Shown: piece after piece, positions 1 through 8,333 of the stretch | Position numbering within the stretch: position 1 is the first letter of the stretch | Layout of the letters: the number at the start of each line of letters is the position of its first letter | Origin: Thiodiazotropha sp050291245 | GTDB taxonomy: Bacteria; Pseudomonadota; Gammaproteobacteria; Chromatiales; Chromatiaceae | Assembly (NCBI GenBank): GCA_050291245.1 | Contig: JBNKJP010000064.1 | Location: 62,001 to 126,000 of the forward strand | Direction: 5' to 3' | Length of the DNA stretch: 64,000 nt | The notes under the pieces: model-generated | The model's input: the letters and a program-made list of their open reading frames with translations, nothing else | The model's database searches: none | What the model was told of the DNA's origin: nothing | Translations under genes and position numbers: made by a program

Positions 1-233
1 TCGAGCAGGGGATCCGGATCGAGTTGCCGCAGGGCCCGTTTGAGCGCCTTTCTGGGCAAGCTGGAAGCCGGGTTGATTGCAATGAGCAGGCCGATACGGC
101 TGCCGCGACCAAAGGGCACCTGAAATCGACAGCCGGGTAGCAGATTACATTCGCCCCGGATGGGTGGCAGGTAGTCGAAGGCTGTCCGCAGGGGGCCGGC
201 GAGAACGATTTGCAGAATAGGCTCCGATTCCAT
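1..233 (-). CDS. priA: PriA primosomal helicase, N-terminal fragment
   Basis: This is the first 77 codons of a gene that runs off the left edge. The start codon lies at 231-233. The translation carries the hallmark of the PriA N-terminal 3-prime DNA-binding domain: LRTAFDYLPP near residues 15-24, then GCRFQVPFGRGSRIG around residues 34-48. PriA reloads the replicative helicase at stalled forks and D-loops, acting with PriB/DnaT or PriC. Only the DNA-binding domain is visible; helicase motifs and zinc sites would lie outside the window. It is transcribed away from the next gene, so 234-346 must hold its promoter. The identification rests on recalled similarity to E. coli PriA, which has the same spacing of the FDYL and VPFG elements. 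Confidence 0.8.
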   Translation of the reverse strand, partial: MESEPILQIVLAGPLRTAFDYLPPIRGECNLLPGCRFQVPFGRGSRIGLLIAINPASSLPRKALKRALRQLDPDPLL

Positions 234-346
234 GCGCGCACTCTATCATGGGGGAATGATCTCCTGATAATCGAGGCTTGATGTTGGCGGGCACGGATCG
301 TATCGTCGTGGAATCCCGGTTGCCGGGTTAATAACATGATCAGGAA

Positions 347-673
347 ATGAAAAACCATCCGTATCCGGAACACATTGATCGGCACGCGAGGGGGCTTCCC
401 CAATGGCTGTTTGTCAGCATCAACGGCTTGGGGCTCCTGATCTATCTGCCTGTTCTGTTCGCTACCCTGATGAGTTTTGATGCGCCTGGTTCCGGCGGGC
501 ATTGGGCGCATGGTTTGTTTGTGGTGGGCAATCTTGGCCTCGGGCCCCTGTGTCTGGTCGGTTTGATCTCCAAGCCCAAGCGCTACTGGGGGGTGTTTGG
601 CTACGCTCTGATGGCCTTGGGTTGGATGGCTTTGATCCTGGTATGTGGGGGCGAATTTACCTGTGCGGGATAA
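347..673 (+). CDS. Small integral membrane protein of unknown function
   Basis: The gene encodes 108 residues with three predicted membrane segments: about 20-42 (LFVSINGLGLLIYLPVLF), 55-75 (GLFVVGNLGLGPLCLVGLI) and 82-104 (VFGYALMALGWMALILV). I do not recognise a family. The start has only a weak, close AGGA upstream, so initiation could be inefficient. It is divergent from priA and separated by about 125 bases from the downstream transporter, so it is probably monocistronic. Codon use matches the neighbours. A membrane location is all that can be supported. Confidence 0.55.
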   Translation: MKNHPYPEHIDRHARGLPQWLFVSINGLGLLIYLPVLFATLMSFDAPGSGGHWAHGLFVVGNLGLGPLCLVGLISKPKRYWGVFGYALMALGWMALILVCGGEFTCAG

Positions 674-799
674 CGGGCCCCGTGTCAGCCCTGTTACTTC
701 GTGACATTGGCTTTTTCCATGGAGTAGTCTTCAGTTAAGTAGTCACCTGGCATGTTTTACGACGCCTGTAAGCGGTCTATCAACCTGGGATGAAGGTCC

Positions 800-1774
800 A
801 TGTCTTCCAATCTCCTGGCAAACAGCATCGTTCACATCTATCGACTCGATGGGCAGGGCGGCGCTGAATTCCTCTCTCAGTTGCCCGATCTCCCCGCGCC
901 GATTCTCTGGGTTCACATGCAGAGCGATGATCCGGAGTGCGCCCCGGTGATGACCGGCCTCGGGCTGGGTTCACAGGTGATCGATGTCTTGACCAGCCCG
1001 GAGACCCGGCCCCGCACCACGGCGATGGCGGAAGGGGTTCTGATGGTTCTGCGGGGTGTCAATCTCACCCAGGATGCCGATCCGGAGGATATGATCTCCC
1101 TGAGGATCTGGTTGACCGACCGGCTCATTGTCACGGCGCGTAAGTCTCATCACAGACTGATGACGATACAGGATATCCGCCAGTCCCTGGACGACGGTGT
1201 CGGACCGGGCAGCAGCGGGGAGTTCCTGCTGGAGGTAGTGGAGCGGTTGGTGATCCGTATCGGCCAGGTGGTGAATGAAACCGAGGAGTCCCTGGAAACC
1301 ATCGAAGAGGCGCTGGATAGCCTCAATCCGACCGAGGTCCGGTTTCAACTCACTGAGTTACGCCGCCGCGCGGCTCAGTTGAAACGCTATCTCGCGCCAC
1401 AGCGTGATGCGCTCGATGCCATGTACCGACTGCGTTCAAATCTGCTTGACGAACGTCTGGTGTTTGAGCTGCGGGAGTGGTCGGACCGAACCACCCGCAA
1501 TCTGGAGGATCTGGATCTCGTCCGGGAGCGAGCCATCCTGATGCAGGAGGAGTTGCGCAACCGGGTTGCCGAGCAGCAGAACCAGCGCATGTATGTGCTG
1601 TCCCTGGTTACCGCGATCTTTTTGCCCCTGTCGTTTATCACCGGGATATTCGGCATGAACGTGATGGGATTGCCCGGGGTGGACAATCCCTTGGGTTTTA
1701 TACTCGTTATGGGGGGGATGATGGCACTGGCCCTGGGTGTGGGTGTCTGGATGCGTTTTCGCGATTGGTTATAG
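800..1774 (+). CDS. zntB: ZntB/CorA family divalent-cation transporter
   Basis: This 324-residue protein has the CorA/ZntB architecture: a cytoplasmic alpha/beta domain (about 1-140), a long coiled stalk helix (about 150-260) rich in Glu/Arg heptads, and two C-terminal membrane helices (about 264-284 and 296-316). The loop between them carries the signature GMN in IFGMNVMGLPG. Family members form pentameric channels for Mg2+, Zn2+ or Ni2+. The GLPG extension after GMN and the lack of an acidic YGMNF-MPEL loop favour the ZntB branch over classical CorA, but the transported ion cannot be read from sequence. A GAAGG ribosome site sits just ahead of the chosen ATG. Confidence 0.85.
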   Translation: MSSNLLANSIVHIYRLDGQGGAEFLSQLPDLPAPILWVHMQSDDPECAPVMTGLGLGSQVIDVLTSPETRPRTTAMAEGVLMVLRGVNLTQDADPEDMISLRIWLTDRLIVTARKSHHRLMTIQDIRQSLDDGVGPGSSGEFLLEVVERLVIRIGQVVNETEESLETIEEALDSLNPTEVRFQLTELRRRAAQLKRYLAPQRDALDAMYRLRSNLLDERLVFELREWSDRTTRNLEDLDLVRERAILMQEELRNRVAEQQNQRMYVLSLVTAIFLPLSFITGIFGMNVMGLPGVDNPLGFILVMGGMMALALGVGVWMRFRDWL

Positions 1775-1842
1775 CCTGGGAATTTTGCACCATAAGAGGG
1801 CGAGAAGGACGAAAAGGTCCTGTCAGGCCGGGTTTTCGCATT

Positions 1843-1890
1843 AACAACTTTGTCCACAGTTCCTGTGGATAACTTTGTGGAAACAAATCT
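1843..1890. promoter_or_regulatory. Cluster of DnaA-box-like sites before AT-rich DNA
   Basis: Three sites lie close together in the 445-base gap between zntB and the kinase gene. TTGTCCACA (1850-1858) has one mismatch to the DnaA box. TGTGGATAA (1864-1872) is a perfect box on the other strand. TGTGGAAAC (1876-1884) is a weaker match. The first two form an inverted repeat. DNA from about 1910 to 2110 is markedly AT-rich, with few G/C runs. This is the layout of a bacterial origin or of a DnaA-titrating/regulatory locus, but none of the usual origin neighbours (dnaA, dnaN, rpmH, gidA) is present here. The rest of the gap shows no gene. Confidence 0.5.
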
Positions 1891-2219
1891 GACAAACGAC
1901 CTTAGTCCTTGTGTCTATTGAATTGTTTTTAAATTGGCCAGTTTTTTGACTGTTTTGTAAATTGTTATGTAATACAATATGTTACAGTTTATTAAAGAGT
2001 TCTAATAGTAATGAAAGTTGTATTTGTTGGAATGCTGTGGTGCAGCATGTGTGTGGTGTGAATAAACTTGACTTTGATCAATAGTTTTGAGTCGATGCTG
2101 ACCAGGCTGAGCCGGTTTGACGCGCACCGTACTCGTCCATGGGCATGTTTTTGCCCGGCAACTCAATATGGCATTATCAGGGCTTAAAGACTGCCCTTCA
2201 CAACGATCAGGGAACAGGT

Positions 2220-3098
2220 ATGACCGATTGGCGGATCATCGCTCAGCATATCGCGCAGACTACCGGGGAGGCGTTCAATCCCCAGGAACCGCGAAGCATG
2301 GGCGGAGGCTGTATCAATACCGGAGTGCGCCTGGGTGACGGACGACGCAACTACTTCGTCAAGTTGAACCGGTCCGCACTGCTGGATATGTTCGAGGCCG
2401 AGGCGGATGGCCTGCGGGCCCTGGCACAGACCCATTCCCTGCGGATTCCCGAGCCGTTGTGTACGGGCCTGTGTAATGGCGAGTCTTACCTGGTCATGGA
2501 ATTCGTGGAGATGGGGCACGGCGCCCGGGACGGGGCGGCGCTCGCCGGAGAGCGTCTGGCCGCGATGCACCGATTCACCCAATCCGGGTTTGGCTGGGTG
2601 CGGGACAACACCATTGGTTCCACCCGCCAGCCCAACCGTTTGATGTCGGATTGGGCATCCTTCTGGCGCGAAAACCGGCTCGGTTTTCAACTCGAACTGG
2701 CGGCCCGCAACGGTTATGCAGGCGCCCTGCAACGCAAGGGGGAGCGTTTGCTCGAACATCTCCCGGTGTTGCTCGAACACAATCCCGAGGCCTCCCTGCT
2801 GCACGGAGATCTGTGGGGTGGCAACCTCGCCTATGACGCTATGGGGCAACCGGTGATCTACGATCCGGCCGTCTATTACGGGGACCGGGAGACGGATCTG
2901 GCGATGACCGAACTGTTCGGCGGTTTCGGCCGCCGCTTCTACGACGCCTATCAGGCCAGTTGGCCGCTCTCACCCGGCTACTCGAGCCGCAAGACTCTCT
3001 ACAACCTCTACCATATTCTCAATCATCTCAATCTGTTCGGTGGCGGATACCTGGGGCAGGCGGAGTCCATGATCGAGCGGTTACTTGCCGAGGTGTGA
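2220..3098 (+). CDS. Fructosamine kinase family protein
   Basis: This is a 292-residue aminoglycoside-phosphotransferase-fold kinase of the fructosamine/ketosamine-3-kinase family (bacterial YniA type). Visible features are GGCINTG near the N-terminus, the ATP-binding lysine in NYFVKLN, the catalytic loop LLHGDLWGGNLAYD, the metal site YDPAVYYGDRETDLAM, and the C-terminal NHLNLFGGGYLG. These enzymes phosphorylate sugars attached to amines, which destabilises glycated proteins or small amines and repairs them. An upstream in-frame ATG at 2139 would add 27 residues not found in the family, so I chose the ATG at 2220 (MTDWRIIAQ). It converges with the next gene, with only 12 bases between stop codons. 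Confidence 0.88.
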   Translation: MTDWRIIAQHIAQTTGEAFNPQEPRSMGGGCINTGVRLGDGRRNYFVKLNRSALLDMFEAEADGLRALAQTHSLRIPEPLCTGLCNGESYLVMEFVEMGHGARDGAALAGERLAAMHRFTQSGFGWVRDNTIGSTRQPNRLMSDWASFWRENRLGFQLELAARNGYAGALQRKGERLLEHLPVLLEHNPEASLLHGDLWGGNLAYDAMGQPVIYDPAVYYGDRETDLAMTELFGGFGRRFYDAYQASWPLSPGYSSRKTLYNLYHILNHLNLFGGGYLGQAESMIERLLAEV

Positions 3099-3110
3099 TT
3101 GAAGTTGTTG

Positions 3111-4928
3111 TCAGTCGCGCTGTTTTCTGATGCCCAGTTCGATCGTCTCACCCACGGCGCGTGAACTGATTTCGCTGTACATGGCGGCAAAACCGATAAC
3201 CGGTACGCCGCCCCAGGTGTTGGCGATACCGCTACCCAGTCCTCCGGCGGGTTCAGTCAGGGCACTGATGGCAGAATTGCTCGCGTAGTCGTACCGGTTG
3301 TCGAAGATAAGATTCAGCCAGCCGGCATTTAAATCGTAACCGAGTTCAAAGGCGGCGGGATTGTTTTCTATGGGAGTTCCAAACAATTTGTTAGCGCTGC
3401 TCAGGTAGCCTCTGACGTTGATGACATTGACGCCGTTGATCAGCGCCATGTTGGCGCCGTTGTCGACAAAGGGGTACTGTAATGAAGGCACCAAAAAGCC
3501 GCCCGGCTCGAGCAAAAGGTGTTCACGATTCTCGTAATTGTAGGCGGTTGCCTGCATTCTCGCATCGAACTTGTCATAATCAGCGTATCCCAGCGTTGGA
3601 ACCGGAAACCCGGCGTTCAGGCATGCCGCGCCACTGCTGTCGTGAGGATAGTCCTGTACTGTGGCATCCAGTTCTGCCAAGTAGACTGCCTGACCGTCAT
3701 CCACACCGTCATTCAGGGTGCCGTCGCATGCCGGTTGTGCGGAATCCCGTTGATTGGTCAAGGTGCTTGAGTTGTAGATACCATACTTGCGCATGGGAAA
3801 GGTCAACACGATATCGGTCATTCCATCGATGTTCGATTCGGTGAAATAGGGGGCGTTCAGAGACTCGGCGCTCAACACCGCCGCGACCGGTAGAGGATTC
3901 GAACCCATGGGCACGGATGGGCGTGGGGAGATGTCCTGCAGTGCCCCGGTATCGTATTCGGTCAGTGGGAAGCGATCCCCCTTTCTGCCATCCCCTTGCG
4001 TGTTGTCAATATAGGCTTCGCGGACATTCCCGGACGCCAGGGAGGGAAGCCGGTAGTAAACCGGGTCATCCGGCAGGTAGTGTTGGGCGACCGTGGTGTA
4101 GTGGTCGAGATGGACGGCCTGTTCGACAAATGCCGCACCCTGGGCAATGTCGATCAGGATGCCGTAAACACTGATTCCGCCACTGGGTGCCACCAGTCCG
4201 GCATTGTGACGGGTGTCATAGGGCAGGGCCGGATCGCCACTCTCCGAGGCGATGCCGTCTTCATTGAGGGTGCCGGGTTCAAAACCATTGATCGCAGTTG
4301 CGCTGGCGCTGCCTGCCGTCCAGGCATCGGTCACCACGCTGCAATCCGCGGGCTGGCCGTCGGTTCCGTGCAGAAGACCGGCGACAATGGAGCGATCACC
4401 CGAGGTTGTGTCCGCGCCATCGGCTGTGCCATTGATTGCGATCTCGGCCAGATAACCTCCGTCTTCCGCCGGGCCGTCACCGTCTGCGATGTCTCCCATT
4501 TCGATGATTTCGATATAGCCTTCGGTCAGCGCCGCGTCTGTGAGTGCGCTATAGGGGTTGTCCAAGGTGACGCCTGCCTGTAACTGACTGTTTTCCGGAT
4601 AGGTACAACTGGCATCCTCGGTGAGCAGATTCGGCCGTCCGGTGGTGGCGTCTTTGCGTAGTGTGGCATTCCACACATCATAGGGGCTCAGGTAGAGGTT
4701 GATGTCCAGCAGGTCGGCAGAGATCTGGGAATCGTGCAGACGCACCCGGACGGCCTTGAACCGGTCCGTGGTGTTGGTGACTGTGAAGTTGGTGATGAAG
4801 TTGCTGTTGACGGTGTAGTACGGCAGCAGGGCGAGCTGTCCGTTTCCTTCGTGATTGATCTGTGCGGCGCTCGCCTGGGCCGCGACGGCCCAAAGCCCCC
4901 AAATGATGCCGGACTTGAGTCCTTTCAT
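3111..4928 (-). CDS. Exported protein of unknown function, 605 aa
   Basis: The protein starts with a Sec signal peptide (MKGLKSGIIWGLWAVAAQASAAQ; cleavage likely after ASA or SAA near residue 22). The mature part begins GNGQLALLPYYTVNSNF with conserved-looking TNTTDRFKAVRVRLHD, which suggests an Ig-like or jelly-roll beta fold displayed outside the inner membrane. Cysteines are few and paired (for example near residues 108 and 196). It is rich in Asp, Gly, Asn and Thr, as expected of a secreted or surface protein. No catalytic motif was recognised. A good ribosome site (AGGAGAG) precedes the start. It lies alone between the kinase gene and hisC and may be a single transcription unit. Confidence 0.7.
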   Translation of the reverse strand: MKGLKSGIIWGLWAVAAQASAAQINHEGNGQLALLPYYTVNSNFITNFTVTNTTDRFKAVRVRLHDSQISADLLDINLYLSPYDVWNATLRKDATTGRPNLLTEDASCTYPENSQLQAGVTLDNPYSALTDAALTEGYIEIIEMGDIADGDGPAEDGGYLAEIAINGTADGADTTSGDRSIVAGLLHGTDGQPADCSVVTDAWTAGSASATAINGFEPGTLNEDGIASESGDPALPYDTRHNAGLVAPSGGISVYGILIDIAQGAAFVEQAVHLDHYTTVAQHYLPDDPVYYRLPSLASGNVREAYIDNTQGDGRKGDRFPLTEYDTGALQDISPRPSVPMGSNPLPVAAVLSAESLNAPYFTESNIDGMTDIVLTFPMRKYGIYNSSTLTNQRDSAQPACDGTLNDGVDDGQAVYLAELDATVQDYPHDSSGAACLNAGFPVPTLGYADYDKFDARMQATAYNYENREHLLLEPGGFLVPSLQYPFVDNGANMALINGVNVINVRGYLSSANKLFGTPIENNPAAFELGYDLNAGWLNLIFDNRYDYASNSAISALTEPAGGLGSGIANTWGGVPVIGFAAMYSEISSRAVGETIELGIRKQRD

Positions 4929-5002
4929 AATGTTCTCTCCTGTGTTCGCCTGGTTTGTAACCTACAGGAGTTTTGTGTTTCTGAACAGTGTGTTGTGAAG
5001 TG

Positions 5003-6061
5003 TTATGCCCGTGATTCGGCTACGGCCTGGATCAAACGGCGATTCTCCTCCGGTGTACCGATGCTGATACGCAGGTAGGATGCGATCCTGGGCTGGCTGA
5101 AATGGCGTACGATTACCCCCCGCTCGCGCAGTTGCGCGGCCAGGCCCGCCGCGTCCCGGTTGGGCGGCGCGGCGAAGACAAAATTGGCGGAGGAGGGCAT
5201 GACCTGGAAATCGAGGGCCTGCAGTTCCCGGGTTACCCACTCCCGGGCCTGAATGATCCGGTTACGGATCTCCTGGAAGTAGTTTTCGTCCTCGAACGAG
5301 GCGATGGCCGCGCCGGAGGCCAGTCGGTCGAGGGGATAGGAGTTGAAGCTGTCCTTGACCCGAACCAGGGCCTCGATCAGTTCCTCGTGGCCGAACGCCA
5401 GACCGATGCGCATGCCGGCCAGGGAGCGGGACTTGGAGAGGGTCTGGATCACCAGCAGGTTGGGGAACCGATCGATCAGCTTGACCGCGCTCTCGCCACC
5501 GAAATCGATATAGGCCTCGTCGATCACTATCGCGGAATCCCGGTTCTCTTCCAGCAGACGCTCGATCGCATCCACACCGAGTAACATGCCGGTCGGTGCA
5601 TTCGGATTGGGAAAGATGATGCCCCCGTTCTCGGTTCGGTAGGGTTCCAGGTTCAGGCGGAAGTCCTCGTCCAGGGGGATGGTCCGATAGGGGATGTCAT
5701 ACAGCTTGCAGTAGACCGGGTAGAAGCTGTAGCTGATATCCGGAAACAGGATCGGCCGGGACTGCTGGAACAGGGCGAAGAAGGTGTGCGCCAGCACCTC
5801 GTCCGAGCCGTTGCCGACGAATATCCGGGCCGGGTCGAGATCGTAGTAGCGGGCCACGCAATCGCGCAGCCGGTACGAGTCCGGTTCCGGGTAGAGTCGC
5901 AATCCATCCCCCGTATCCCGGCGGATCGCCTCGATGACCTGGGGCGAAGGCCCGTAGGGGTTCTCGTTGGTGTTCAGCTTGACCAGATTGTCATGCTTCG
6001 GCTGTTCCCCGGGGACATAGGGGGAAAGACTGGCGACCTTAGGACTCCAGTACGGGTTCAT
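5003..6061 (-). CDS. hisC: Histidinol-phosphate aminotransferase
   Basis: This fold-type I PLP aminotransferase has 352 residues, the usual length. It converts imidazole-acetol phosphate and glutamate to histidinol phosphate in histidine synthesis. Visible motifs are NTNENPYGPSP near residues 30-40, NPNAPTG in the middle, the PLP-pocket Asp in IVIDEAYIDF, the Schiff-base lysine in TLSKSRSLAGMRIG, and the C-terminal YLRISIGTPEEN. It is the last gene of hisG-hisD-hisC, only three bases after hisD, so co-translation is likely. Nothing unusual was seen. Confidence 0.95.
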   Translation of the reverse strand: MNPYWSPKVASLSPYVPGEQPKHDNLVKLNTNENPYGPSPQVIEAIRRDTGDGLRLYPEPDSYRLRDCVARYYDLDPARIFVGNGSDEVLAHTFFALFQQSRPILFPDISYSFYPVYCKLYDIPYRTIPLDEDFRLNLEPYRTENGGIIFPNPNAPTGMLLGVDAIERLLEENRDSAIVIDEAYIDFGGESAVKLIDRFPNLLVIQTLSKSRSLAGMRIGLAFGHEELIEALVRVKDSFNSYPLDRLASGAAIASFEDENYFQEIRNRIIQAREWVTRELQALDFQVMPSSANFVFAAPPNRDAAGLAAQLRERGVIVRHFSQPRIASYLRISIGTPEENRRLIQAVAESRA

Positions 6062-6064
6062 GGA

Positions 6065-7366
6065 TCAGTCCTTGAAACGGTATTCGGCGGAACGGGCGTG
6101 GGCGGTCAAACCCTCCCCCCGGGCCATCACCGAGGAGGTGCCCGCCAGGGTATTGGCCCCTTCCGGGGAGGCCATGATCAGGCTCGAGCGTTTCTGAAAA
6201 TCGTACACCCCCAGGGGTGAGGAGAATCGCGCGGTGCGAGAGGTGGGCAACACATGGTTGGGTCCGGCGCAGTAGTCGCCCATCGCCTCGGCGGTGTAGC
6301 GGCCCATGAAGATCGCGCCCGCATGACGGATACGCGCCGCTACCGGCTCGGGGTCGGCCAGGGAGAGCTCCAGATGTTCGGGGGCGATGTGGTTCGCCAC
6401 CTCGATGGCCTGGTCCATGTCCTGGACATGAATCAGCGCGCCCCGGACGCGCAGGGCGGTGGCGATGATCTCCTGGCGCTCCATGGTGGGCAGCAGTTTG
6501 TCGATGCTGGCCTCGACCCGGGCCAGGTAGTCCGCGTCGGGACAGACCAGGATGGATTGGGCGTCCTCGTCATGCTCCGCCTGGGAGAACAGATCCATGG
6601 CGATCCAGTCGGGATCGGTCCCGCCGTCGCACAGGATCAGGATCTCCGAGGGGCCGGCCACCATGTCGATCCCCACCTGACCGAACACCGCCCGCTTGGC
6701 GGTGGCCACGTAGATGTTGCCGGGACCGACGACCTTGTCCACCGGGGGGACACTCTCGGTACCATAGGCCAGAGCCGCCACCGCCTGGGCGCCGCCCACC
6801 GCGAACACCCGGTCGACACCCGAGACGTGGGCCGCCGCGAGCACCAGTTCGTTGAGTTCGCCCCCCGGGGTCGGCACCACCATGATCAGTTCCGCCACCC
6901 CGGCGACCTTGGCCGGCAGGGCATTCATCAGCACCGACGAGGGGTAGGCCGCCTTACCGCCGGGGACATAGAGTCCGACCCGGTCCAGGGGGGTCACCTG
7001 TTGACCCAGCAGGGTGCCGTCCGCCTCGGTATAGCTCCAGGACTGCATCACCTGGTGCTCCGCGTAGGCGCGGATGCGCTGAGCCGAGACCTCCAGGGCC
7101 CTGCGCTGTTCGGCGGGGATGTTCTCCCAGGCCTGTTGCAGACGGCTCAGGGGGATCTCCAGATCCGCGGCGCTGGCGGCTTCCCAGCGATCGAACCGTT
7201 GGGTGAAGTCGATCAGCGCGGCATCGCCTTTTGCGCGTATCTCCTGAATGATCCGGTTCACCGTGTCGTTGACGGCGGTGTCCGACACCGATTCCCAGGC
7301 AAGCAGCCGGTCCAGCTGCTGCTGAAAGTCGCTGTCGCGGGTCGAAAGTTGGCGTATGTCGCTCAT
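6065..7366 (-). CDS. hisD: Histidinol dehydrogenase
   Basis: The 433-residue zinc enzyme oxidises L-histidinol to L-histidine in two NAD-dependent steps, the last reactions of the pathway. Typical segments are GLYVPGGKAAYPSSVLM near residue 133, VDKVVGPGNIYVATAKR near 215, the metal-site motif FSQAEHDEDAQS near 265, and AIFMGRYTAEAMGDYCAGPNHVLPT near 360-385. Length and motifs are complete. It sits between hisG (25-base gap) and hisC (3-base gap), which indicates one operon read leftward. Confidence 0.96.
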   Translation of the reverse strand: MSDIRQLSTRDSDFQQQLDRLLAWESVSDTAVNDTVNRIIQEIRAKGDAALIDFTQRFDRWEAASAADLEIPLSRLQQAWENIPAEQRRALEVSAQRIRAYAEHQVMQSWSYTEADGTLLGQQVTPLDRVGLYVPGGKAAYPSSVLMNALPAKVAGVAELIMVVPTPGGELNELVLAAAHVSGVDRVFAVGGAQAVAALAYGTESVPPVDKVVGPGNIYVATAKRAVFGQVGIDMVAGPSEILILCDGGTDPDWIAMDLFSQAEHDEDAQSILVCPDADYLARVEASIDKLLPTMERQEIIATALRVRGALIHVQDMDQAIEVANHIAPEHLELSLADPEPVAARIRHAGAIFMGRYTAEAMGDYCAGPNHVLPTSRTARFSSPLGVYDFQKRSSLIMASPEGANTLAGTSSVMARGEGLTAHARSAEYRFKD

Positions 7367-7391
7367 GGCGGGAACTCTTCGGCTGTTGGGA

Positions 7392-8039
7392 TTATTCGGC
7401 GGACTGGCTGACCGCTTCGCGGAAGGCGTCCAGCAGTTGCATGATCAGGCCGTGCTTCATCTTCCAGGAGGCCTTGTTGATCACCAGGCGGGAGCTGATG
7501 TCGGCGATGTGCTCCAGGGGCACCAGGCCGTTGGCTTTCAGTGTGTTACCGCTCTCCACCAGGTCGACGATGATATCCGCCAGGCCGACGATGGGGGCGA
7601 GCTCCATGGAGCCGTAGAGCTTGATGATCTCGACCTGCTCGCCCCGGGCGGCAAAATAGCGCTGCGCACTCTTTACATACTTGGTGGCCACCCGCAGGCG
7701 TCCCCGGTTTTGTACCCTTTGCGGGAATCCGGCGGTCATCATGCGGCAACGGGCGATGTTGAGATCCAGGGGTTCGTAGAGTCCCTCGCCACCGTGTTCC
7801 AGGAGCACATCCTTACCCGCGATGCCCAGGTCGGCGGCGCCATACTGTACATAGGTGGGTACGTCGGTGGCACGAATGATCACCAGCTTCACCGACTCGT
7901 GATTGGTGTCCAGGATCAGCTTGCGGCTGGTCTCCGGATCGTCGCTCGGTTCGATTCCGGCGTGGGCCAGCAGCGGCAGACTCTGGTTGAAGATGCGGCC
8001 TTTGGAAAGGGCGATGGTGATCGGGGCGTCGAATTTCAT
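7392..8039 (-). CDS. hisG: ATP phosphoribosyltransferase, short form
   Basis: HisG catalyses the first committed step of histidine synthesis, joining ATP and PRPP. This is the 215-residue short form (HisGS): it starts ITIALSKGRIFNQSLPLL and has the loop ATDVPTYVQYGAADLGIAGKD, but it lacks the C-terminal regulatory domain of the long form. Short HisG works as a hetero-octamer with HisZ, a HisRS-like subunit. No hisZ is in this window, so it must be elsewhere. Because the regulatory subunit is separate, histidine feedback control should depend on HisZ. It is first in the hisGDC operon; the gap upstream holds REP-type palindromes. Confidence 0.95.
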   Translation of the reverse strand: MKFDAPITIALSKGRIFNQSLPLLAHAGIEPSDDPETSRKLILDTNHESVKLVIIRATDVPTYVQYGAADLGIAGKDVLLEHGGEGLYEPLDLNIARCRMMTAGFPQRVQNRGRLRVATKYVKSAQRYFAARGEQVEIIKLYGSMELAPIVGLADIIVDLVESGNTLKANGLVPLEHIADISSRLVINKASWKMKHGLIMQLLDAFREAVSQSAE

Positions 8040-8189
8040 CTGGATGTTGTTTCGGGTACGGCGGAATCGGTAAGGATATCAAATGATGCGATCTGTGTAC
8101 TGCGTAGTTTTTATGACTCAAGTTTCGGGAGTCTGAGCTGACAATTTTGCTCAACTGTTGAATGGCATTTCACTTAAGTTAAAAACCAC

Positions 8190-8300
8190 AGTCATTCCGG
8201 CGAATGCCGGAATCCAGGACTACCGCACCGTCAGGTATTCTGGATTCCATCCTTTGGACCGTAAACGGTGCATCCCTGCACCACTTCTCCGGCATGACGA
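8190..8300. repeat. Paired REP-type palindromes between murA and hisG
   Basis: A perfect hairpin, ATTCCGGC-GAAT-GCCGGAAT (8194-8213), is followed by ATCCAG. About 25-90 bases further on, the inverted partner occurs in pieces (CTGGATTCC at 8240-8248 and CCGGCATGAC at 8289-8298). Together they look like an outward-decayed pair of REP elements. The same element family appears at 29774-29806 and 63898-63929. Positioned between two leftward genes, it may act as a transcript-stabilising or attenuating structure. Confidence 0.75.
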
Positions 8301-8333
8301 AAATCCCGAGCATCCGCAATTCAATGGGTTGGA

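Noticed and set aside
1843..1890. Definite oriC
   Set aside because: The boxes are few and no origin-linked genes are present, so I list only a DnaA-box cluster.
6254..7411. A 385-codon open frame on the plus strand over hisD
   Set aside because: It is the antisense shadow of hisD, His/Gly/Asp-rich with no family features.
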